Positions 58,198-64,000 of a stretch of DNA of 64,000 bases are shown here, piece after piece. Source of the DNA: Bacillota bacterium (GTDB taxonomy: Bacteria; Bacillota; Negativicutes; Sporomusales; Sporomusaceae); NCBI GenBank assembly GCA_017889705.1, contig JAGGAB010000042.1, positions 1 to 64,000 of the forward strand, in the 5' to 3' direction. The notes beneath the pieces were generated by a model. That model did not search any database and was not told where the DNA came from. It was given only the letters and a program-made list of their open reading frames with translations. A program made the translations under genes and the position numbers. Position 1 is the stretch's first letter, and every line of letters starts with the position of its first letter.

Positions 58198-58970
58198 TAA
58201 GCTCTCCCCCATTCAGGTTTTCGCTGTTTAAAATAAGCAACTCTTAGATTGCAGGCTTCGGCCATTTCCTGAGCAATAGCCAGTCCGCGGCCAATATCGT
58301 CCGGCTTATGTGCATCAGAACCGATGGTTACCATTTTGCCGCCCACTTCGGCAAACCGTTTGTAAATCGGCAGCAGCTGTTTTGCCGCCTCCGGACTTGT
58401 CAAACGACGGGTATTAATCTCCATGGCTTTCTCACGTTCAGCTGCCGCCCTGACAATTTCATCAAGCCGGTCAGAGAATTCATGGTAATGAATGTCCGGG
58501 TCCTGATAGCGAGCATAACGGGCAATATAATCAATATGGCCTAAGCTGTCAATAAAATCATGATTTTTTACGCAGCTCAGCATCGCATCAAAATAAATGT
58601 TGTACACCTCTTGTTTGGAACGCGACTCATAAAAAGAATTATGGTAAATATCAGCGTTCTCGACAACATGAATGGAACCAATAACATAGTCGAAAGAATG
58701 CCCCTCCACAATACGCCGGTTCTCATCCAGGCAATCTGGACGCATACCTACCTCTATTCCTAGCAGTAGTTTATCATTCCTGTACTTCTCATATTCCTTA
58801 AAATAGGCTTTCACATCAAAAGTAAACGCTTCCGGTTCAGGATATGACAAATCCATGTGTTCGGTAATCGTAATTCCCTGGCCTAAAGCAGCCGCCCGGT
58901 TAAGCGCAGTCTCAATGTTCATGTTAGAATCTGTGGAAAAAGTGGTGTGAATATGGGTATCGAACAACAA
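58197..58970 (-). CDS. PHP-domain histidinol-phosphatase-like phosphoesterase
   Basis: 257 residues starting at a TTG seven bases after AGGAGG. The PHP metal motifs are present: FDTHIHTTFSTDSNMNIE (H-x-H), ITITEHMDLSYPEPE (E-H), YVIGSIHVVENADIYH, and VTIGSDAHKPDDIGRGL (S-D-A-H). The sequence is like HisK-type histidinol phosphatases (HisJ), the last-but-one step of histidine synthesis, but no other his genes are near, so another phosphoester substrate is possible. Confidence 0.88.
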   Translation of the reverse strand: MLFDTHIHTTFSTDSNMNIETALNRAAALGQGITITEHMDLSYPEPEAFTFDVKAYFKEYEKYRNDKLLLGIEVGMRPDCLDENRRIVEGHSFDYVIGSIHVVENADIYHNSFYESRSKQEVYNIYFDAMLSCVKNHDFIDSLGHIDYIARYARYQDPDIHYHEFSDRLDEIVRAAAEREKAMEINTRRLTSPEAAKQLLPIYKRFAEVGGKMVTIGSDAHKPDDIGRGLAIAQEMAEACNLRVAYFKQRKPEWGRA

Positions 58971-59134
58971 AGAAAAGCCTCCTATATAAAAGCAAAGTAA
59001 TTAGCTTCTACCTATTATTCTAATACAAAAATCCCCAAACTACAAATATTTGCTTGTTAAAATTACCCTAACATTTCCGCGAATTCTGCGCTAAGGCACG
59101 CTTCCGCCAGGACAATATCAATACATTAACAAAA

Positions 59135-59170
59135 ACAAAGGCACTTTTGCTGCTGCAAAACTGCCTTTGT
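59135..59170 (-). terminator. Terminator after the chemoreceptor-like gene
   Basis: ACAAAGGCA / TGCCTTTGT outer stem with inner TTTTGC / GCAAAA, then TTTTTG on the minus strand. It follows the stop codon by 22 bp. Confidence 0.9.
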
Positions 59171-59191
59171 TATGCTTTACACGTCCAATTC

Positions 59192-60040
59192 TTATTCGGT
59201 TACCTGAAAAATCTTGCTGGCCGAATCAGCCAGACGATTGGCTAACTCAGCCAGCGACTGACTGGATTTAGCCATCTCGTGGACAGCCTCAGTTTGGCCG
59301 CCAACATGTTCATCAATATTATTAATGCTTCGCGTTAATTCTGCTATAGCCTGTTGAATGGCCCCCAGGGAAGTTGATATCTGGGTAACCGACTCGGCAC
59401 TGGATACTGCTAGCTTCCGGACCTCAGCAGCTACCACAGCAAAGCCGCGGCCCATTTCGCCAACCCTGGCAGCTTCGATGGCTGCATTCAACCCTAACAA
59501 ATTAGTCTGACTGGCTACATTTTGAATAAAGGTTACAATCTCATTAGTCTGATTAGCCGTATTGAGCAGCGTTTTCCCTAATTGATCAAGCTCCTTACTG
59601 GTGCCTGCCAATTGGGCTGAACGACTGGCCAGTTCTTGCAGGCCGGCCGTGAGTTCCTGTGAAGATGCTGCCAGTTCACTGGTAGCATGGTTGATATTTT
59701 CAATGGCGGTGATGGGCTGGTAAGTTGTGACACAGCCTACCACTTTATCGCCGTCTTTAAACGGCATGGCATTAGAAATATAGGCAATCCCGTATTTTGA
59801 TTTTTCTTTGGGAATTACCCTCACAACCTGCTTACCGGTATCTAACGCCTGTTTCGTCGTCCCAGGCAATACCGGGTCGCCAGGCTTGACCTGTAGATCA
59901 AGTTCATCTGCCGGTACATACAGTACATACTTGTCATCCCGCGCAATTAATACTCCGATATCTGTCGCAATCGCATCATTTAAATATGGTGCGATGTCAT
60001 AAAACATATCTAAAATCTGTGAGCCGCTATGTTCCTTCAA
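59192..60040 (-). CDS. Soluble methyl-accepting-chemotaxis-like protein with N-terminal sensor domain
   Basis: 282 residues, no membrane segment. The first 110 residues form a sensor-like domain (MFYDIAPYLNDAIATDIGVL, YGIAYISNAMPFKDGDKVVG). The rest is a short methyl-accepting signalling hairpin; the tip is NVASQTNLLGLNAAIEAARV followed by GEMGRGFAVVAAEVRKLAVS, the conserved chemoreceptor core that binds CheA/CheW. TTG start with GGGAGGG eight bases upstream. Without adaptation helices of full length it may act as a cytoplasmic redox or metabolite sensor. Confidence 0.92.
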   Translation of the reverse strand: MKEHSGSQILDMFYDIAPYLNDAIATDIGVLIARDDKYVLYVPADELDLQVKPGDPVLPGTTKQALDTGKQVVRVIPKEKSKYGIAYISNAMPFKDGDKVVGCVTTYQPITAIENINHATSELAASSQELTAGLQELASRSAQLAGTSKELDQLGKTLLNTANQTNEIVTFIQNVASQTNLLGLNAAIEAARVGEMGRGFAVVAAEVRKLAVSSAESVTQISTSLGAIQQAIAELTRSINNIDEHVGGQTEAVHEMAKSSQSLAELANRLADSASKIFQVTE

Positions 60041-60204
60041 TGTCAGTACCCTCCCACCAGGCTAATATCTTCTTAATTTATTCTACACTTCTGACAAAAA
60101 CCCCTTTTTTCGCGATAATACAACACCACTACTCACTGCATCCTGAAGTTTAAGATTCAGGCGAGTTAAAACCTTATCTGAATCAAGTCTAATTTATGGC
60201 GTTA

Positions 60205-61152
60205 TTAGTACTTACAAAAAAGCGCCGATTCAATAACAACTTGGCCTGAAGGCAATTTATCAAGTGCAAACCCATCAATAAGTTCTGAGGCCTTGACTGC
60301 CTGGCAGGTATCTATTAGACCTGCCTTCCAGGCCAAATAGCCAATAATGTCTTCAGCCTTAATTCCCTGCGCCCGCAGCGCTGCAATCGATAACGCCTGC
60401 TGGCGTTTAGACAGCCGGTGTCCTGCTTCATCCACCAAGAGCGGCACATGGGTAAACACAGGCGCTTCCCAGTCCAATAGGTGATATAACAACAATTGCC
60501 GCGGAGTCGAACTTAGCAAATCATGGCCGCGCAGCACACGGGTAATTTGCATGGCGGCATCATCCACCACCACAGCTAGTTGATAGGCATGAATTCCGTC
60601 TGAACGCCGTATAACAAAATCGCCGACCTCCTGGCTGATATTCTGGCAAATAGCACCGGCATGCAAATCAGTAAAAGACGTCTCACCAGCCGGCACGGCC
60701 AAACGCAGTGCTGGCGGGCGGCCTGCTGGCCGGCTCTCCGCAAACTGCCGTTGCCGGCAAACACCGGCATAGACACGTTCCTGCTCGCCGGCGTGTGGTG
60801 CCGATGCAGCCAATTCTGCCCGGGTGCAATAGCAGGGATATACCAAACCGGCAGCCGTAAGCTTCTCTAAAGCGGCCTGATACATTTCGCGCCGCTCATT
60901 TTGGGAGTAAGGAGCATAATGTCCGCCAACATCAGGGCCTTCATCCCAATCAAGCCCCAACCATTTCATATCAGCCATCATGCCGGCTATGTAAGCAGGG
61001 CGTGAACGGTCAGCATCAAGATCCTCCACTCTCAGCACCATGTTGCCGCCTGCCGAACGCACCTGCAGCCAGGCTAAGAGAGCCGTCCAGACATTACCCA
61101 AATGAATTTCACCGGTAGGACTGGGAGCAAACCGCCCCCGTATGACTTCCAT
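60205..61152 (-). CDS. gluQ: Glutamyl-Q tRNA(Asp) synthetase
   Basis: Attaches glutamate to queuosine-34 of tRNA-Asp. 315 residues, a class I synthetase catalytic core without the anticodon-binding domain. RGRFAPSPTGEIHLGNVWTA carries the HIGH-like motif (HLGN), VYPCYCTRAELAA a Cys pair for zinc, and LVDEAGHRLSKRQQALSIAA the KMSKS-like loop (LSKRQ). The size and missing C-terminal domain separate it from GltX. GAGGAAGT precedes the ATG. It follows the isoaspartyl dipeptidase gene by 18 bp. Confidence 0.93.
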   Translation of the reverse strand: MEVIRGRFAPSPTGEIHLGNVWTALLAWLQVRSAGGNMVLRVEDLDADRSRPAYIAGMMADMKWLGLDWDEGPDVGGHYAPYSQNERREMYQAALEKLTAAGLVYPCYCTRAELAASAPHAGEQERVYAGVCRQRQFAESRPAGRPPALRLAVPAGETSFTDLHAGAICQNISQEVGDFVIRRSDGIHAYQLAVVVDDAAMQITRVLRGHDLLSSTPRQLLLYHLLDWEAPVFTHVPLLVDEAGHRLSKRQQALSIAALRAQGIKAEDIIGYLAWKAGLIDTCQAVKASELIDGFALDKLPSGQVVIESALFCKY

Positions 61153-61170
61153 ACTTCCTCTGTTCCCCCT

Positions 61171-62337
61171 TCACGCAAACATACCTTTGACAATTGCCTC
61201 GCCGTTTCTAACCAGCCAACAGCCTTTGGCAAAAACATGCTCGACTATAAACTCTTGATCAAGCACAACTATATCAGCATGGCTTCCCGGCCGCAGTACG
61301 CCCTTTACCGGATATAAATGCAAAACCTTTGCCGGATTAATGGTAACAGGCTTAAGCGCCACTTCAGGCGCTATGCCGGCTTTGATTAATCTTCTGACTT
61401 CCTCGTGCAGCCAAGAGAGCTTGGCCACCCGCAAACTACTTACATTGCCCTTGCCGTCAAACACCGGGAGACTGCCATGACCATCTGAGCTGATGGTCAG
61501 CTTATCTTGACAAGCTCCGTGTTCCAAACAATACAAAACAGCCTGGGCAGCAGTAATGGACGCTGCATCCTCAGGCGAATCGCCGACTGCTGTAAAATCA
61601 ATTGTCCCTCCCAAATTCACCAGCTTGATGCCCTCCCTGACCAATTCCCAGTTACGATTGATATGGGTGGGGACAAACTGCATTACCGGTATCTCAGTCT
61701 CAGTAATAAGTTCAAATAATAGGCTTAATTGGCGCGGCCCTGCGCCTACATGCAAATGCAGCACTCCGGCCTTGCCGCTTAACAGACCACCCATCCTGGC
61801 TTCTGCGACCAATCTGGCCAGTTCAGCTTTGGTAGGCTGACTTGAGCGATGATCGCTGATAGCAACTTCGCCGCAACCGATGACTTTATCAATCAGCACC
61901 AAATCTGACCGGACATTGCCGGTAAGGGTAGGCGGCGGCACTTCATAGGCACCGCTATAAATATAGCTCGAAATGCCCTCAATTTCAAGACTGCGCGCTT
62001 TGGCCAGCAGACCGGCCATATTTCTGGTAACGCCATCACTGCCCAGGCAACCGACAACGGTTGTAATTCCAGCACTTGTTATATCGTCTAACGCCACTTC
62101 AGGCGTGCGGGTGTTGTAACCGCCCTCGCCCCCACCACCGATAAGATGAACATGCTGGTCAATAAAGCCTGGTACAACATATTTGCCTGTGACATCAATG
62201 AGCTGTGTTTCGCCATAGTTGTTGCATGGCTTAATATCTGGCGCGATATTGGCAATAACCCCGCCAGCGATCACAATATCCTGTATTCCCATGCTTTCCG
62301 GTGCAAAAATCTGGCCGCCTTTTATAATTGTGAACAT
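61171..62337 (-). CDS. iadA: Isoaspartyl dipeptidase (beta-aspartyl-peptidase)
   Basis: Amidohydrolase cleaving beta-aspartyl dipeptides from damaged proteins. 388 residues with the zinc motif VPGFIDQHVHLIGGGGEGGY (H-x-H), TRTPEVALDDITSAGITTVV, CGEVAISDHRSSQPTKAELA, VLHLHVGAGPRQLSLLFEL and the Asp ligand in LTISSDGHGSLPVFDGKGNV. At the position of the bridging Lys of E. coli IadA (before AISDHRS) this protein has Glu (CGEVAISDHRS). ATG at 62337 after GAGGTG. Confidence 0.94.
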   Translation of the reverse strand: MFTIIKGGQIFAPESMGIQDIVIAGGVIANIAPDIKPCNNYGETQLIDVTGKYVVPGFIDQHVHLIGGGGEGGYNTRTPEVALDDITSAGITTVVGCLGSDGVTRNMAGLLAKARSLEIEGISSYIYSGAYEVPPPTLTGNVRSDLVLIDKVIGCGEVAISDHRSSQPTKAELARLVAEARMGGLLSGKAGVLHLHVGAGPRQLSLLFELITETEIPVMQFVPTHINRNWELVREGIKLVNLGGTIDFTAVGDSPEDAASITAAQAVLYCLEHGACQDKLTISSDGHGSLPVFDGKGNVSSLRVAKLSWLHEEVRRLIKAGIAPEVALKPVTINPAKVLHLYPVKGVLRPGSHADIVVLDQEFIVEHVFAKGCWLVRNGEAIVKGMFA

Positions 62338-62388
62338 GCTGCCACCTCGCAACTTTTTGCCATTAGTATGCGGTTTTTTTGTTCGCAC

Positions 62389-62847
62389 TATTGGTCAACC
62401 TTGTGGCAACACGGCACTTGCTTAAGTATAAAGTAGCTGGAATACAAGAGGAGGTGTTTTACTTTTGTCATCGAAACAAAAGTAACAAAAATTCTAGGCC
62501 TGAAACCTCCAAAAGCTGAAAAGGCGGGCAACATTCCTAAAATTCGTAAACTCGCTACGCTCAAACAGTACGAATTTCTTAACGGAATATCGCCCGCCTT
62601 TTCTCCTTCGGAACGCTTTTTCCGGCAAAGGCCGAAGGGTTACGGGAGTTACGTGGGCGGCGAAGGCACCGTTTTAACACTACCGTCTTTTTGCTCAACA
62701 CGCTCGTAAATACTATAGAGGCATGCATAAGCGGAGGTTAAGCGCCAGCGTCGGAGCGTTGTATGACGGCTGTTTGTGCCGGATTTTGTACTTGCCACCT
62801 TTTGTTATAAGGCCATCGCGACGGGGCGTTTGCCCCGACTTTGCTTT
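62389..62847. repeat. Gene-free spacer made of palindromic, repeat-like modules
   Basis: No convincing gene in 459 bp. It holds a hairpin ACTTTTGT / ACAAAAGT (62461-62483); a large cruciform with 12-bp perfect arms GAAAAGGCGGGC / GCCCGCCTTTTC (62518-62603) enclosing AAATTCGTA / TACGAATTT; a hairpin CCTTCGG / CCGAAGG (62604-62638); and CGGGGC-GTTT-GCCCCG near 62822-62837. The patchwork looks like dispersed intergenic repeats, but only one copy is in this window. Confidence 0.6.
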
Positions 62848-64000
62848 TTATTCTTGTTCTGGCTGCTGTTCGGCAGCGTCACTGTCATTGGTTATACCCA
62901 TTTTATCAAACACCGTGAAAGCTAAGCCCAGGATGATGGACACAATGGTTGCTAAGGCCATACCTTTCAGTGTAATTGAACCAAAGGTCATATGGGCACC
63001 GCTGACACCGATAATGAGAACAACTGCTGTTAGAATCAGGTTGCGCGAACGGTTATAATCCACTTTGGATTCAACCAGTATCCGGACACCAGAAGCAGCA
63101 ATTACACCAAACAGCAGCAGCGATACGCCACCCATTACCGGCGCGGGGATACTTTGAATCAGAGCAGCCAATTTACCGACAAAGGACAGAATAATAGCCA
63201 ACACTGCGGCAAAACCAATTACCCATACACTATACACCCGGGATATTGCCATAACACCAATGTTTTCGCCATAGGTAGTATTGGGTGTGGAACCGAAGAA
63301 ACCGGACAGCATGGTCGACAGGCCATTACCCAGCAGCGAGCGGTGCAGGCCTGGATCTTTTGCCAAGTCGCGTCCCACAATATTGCTGGTAACCACCAGG
63401 TGGCCGATATGTTCGGCAATGACCACAAGTGCCGCAGGGATAATAATGATAATAGCCTGCATATTAAATTCAGGCGTATAGAAAGTAGGCATTGCAAACC
63501 AAGGAGTTGTTTGTACAACTGCCAAATCAACCATTCCCAGTGCCAATGCCAACGCATAACCGGCGCCGATACCAATTAAGATAGGAATAACCGCCAAAAA
63601 TCCCCGGAAAAGAACTGAACCAAGGATGGTTACCCCAAGGGTGAATACAGATACCAAGATAGCCTGTGGATCAGGCGTCTTGGCCAAAAGTCCCGCCATA
63701 TCAGCGGCAACCGGAGCCAGTTCCAGACCGATAATCGCAACAATCGCGCCCATGGCAGCCGGTGGGAATACAACATCAATCCACTTGGTGCCAATAACGC
63801 CAATACTTAACGCCACAACAGTAAAAATAAGACCGGCCGCAATAAAACCGCCCAGCGCGGCACCATATCCATACTGGGGTAGCACCAAAAATACCGGCGA
63901 TAAAAACGCAAAGCTTGACCCAAGATAAGCCGGGATTTTTCCTTTAGTAATAAAAATGTAGAGCAAAGTACCGATACCATTCCACAAAAGTACTGTTGCC
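62848..64000 (-). CDS. uraA: NCS2-family uracil permease, 5' end cut by the right edge
   Basis: The frame is open through the window edge. The visible 384 residues start inside the family's first membrane segments (ATVLLWNGIGTLLYIF) and include KIPAYLGSSFAFLSPVFL, the substrate-site helices IIPAALVVIAEHIGHLVVTS and GRDLAKDPGLHRSLLGNGLS, and STPNTTYGENIGVMAISRVY, hallmarks of UraA-type uracil/H+ symporters. Likely 30-40 N-terminal residues are missing. Xanthine permeases of the same superfamily are the alternative; the GSTPNTTYGENIG motif favours uracil. Confidence 0.93.
   Translation of the reverse strand, partial: ATVLLWNGIGTLLYIFITKGKIPAYLGSSFAFLSPVFLVLPQYGYGAALGGFIAAGLIFTVVALSIGVIGTKWIDVVFPPAAMGAIVAIIGLELAPVAADMAGLLAKTPDPQAILVSVFTLGVTILGSVLFRGFLAVIPILIGIGAGYALALALGMVDLAVVQTTPWFAMPTFYTPEFNMQAIIIIIPAALVVIAEHIGHLVVTSNIVGRDLAKDPGLHRSLLGNGLSTMLSGFFGSTPNTTYGENIGVMAISRVYSVWVIGFAAVLAIILSFVGKLAALIQSIPAPVMGGVSLLLFGVIAASGVRILVESKVDYNRSRNLILTAVVLIIGVSGAHMTFGSITLKGMALATIVSIILGLAFTVFDKMGITNDSDAAEQQPEQE

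Noticed and set aside
62723-63058. A 111-codon plus-strand frame starting in the repeat-rich spacer
   Set aside because: Overlaps the uracil permease 3' end and begins in palindromic repeat sequence; likely spurious.

Overview
The window looks like chromosome of an endospore-forming, flagellated, diderm Firmicute (class Negativicutes, most like the Sporomusaceae: Sporomusa, Pelosinus and relatives). The reason is the combination in one stretch of outer-membrane genes (bamA, tamB, mlaEFD, tolC, a probable ompH, flagellar P- and L-ring genes flgI and flgH) with strict Firmicute sporulation genes (spoIID, spoIIQ, spoIIID, a spoIVB-type peptidase). Taxonomy is inferred from gene content only. Nearly every gene is on the minus strand; the only clear plus-strand genes are an HD-GYP protein at 49.2 kb and a 96-residue orphan at 54.2 kb. 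I saw no tRNA, rRNA, CRISPR array or intact insertion sequence.

Region 1 (1-17.6 kb, read right to left) is an envelope locus: an AMIN/phosphodiester glycosidase protein, a small lipoyl-like membrane protein, an S55 (SpoIVB-type) peptidase, the MlaE-MlaF-MlaD phospholipid transporter, a TolC-family channel, TamB, a sigma-70 family factor, a one-TM protein, BamA, a frameshifted repeat/beta-barrel protein and the start of a probable OmpH/Skp. MlaD is long and ends in a beta-barrel-like segment, as described for Veillonella parvula. A MITE-like repeat with apparent 9-bp target duplication sits on the stop codon of the sigma factor gene.

Region 2 (17.6-26.1 kb) carries flagellar rod and ring genes (flgF, flgG, flgA, flgH, flgI, rod-binding flgJ domain) behind mreB/mbl, spoIIID, spoIIQ and spoIID. 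Region 3 (26.3-34.8 kb) is murA plus a complete F1Fo ATP synthase operon (atpZ-I-B-E-F-H-A-G-D-C) with a two-carboxylate-like c subunit. Region 4 (35-47.4 kb) holds wecB, tagO-like, a tandem MazG-like protein, dCMP deaminase, upp, glyA, ywlG, rpiB, ywlE, mntP, ywlC, prmC, prfA, a DUF1385 protein and rpmE. Regions 2 to 4 follow the Bacillus subtilis order rpmE-prfA-prmC-ywlC-mntP-ywlE-rpiB-ywlG-glyA-upp-atp-murAA-spoIID-spoIIQ-spoIIID-mbl-flhO-flhP closely, so this is an ancient Firmicute block to which a diderm envelope locus is joined.

Region 5 (47.6-64 kb) is more mixed: LysE/ArgO exporter, nitrilase-family amidase, HD-GYP protein, ECF sigma factor with membrane partner, a FliK-like Ala-rich protein, an orphan small protein, an M16C peptidase, PHP phosphatase plus VOC protein, a soluble chemoreceptor-like protein, GluQ, an isoaspartyl dipeptidase, a 460-bp repeat-rich spacer and the 3' part of an NCS2 uracil permease cut by the right edge.
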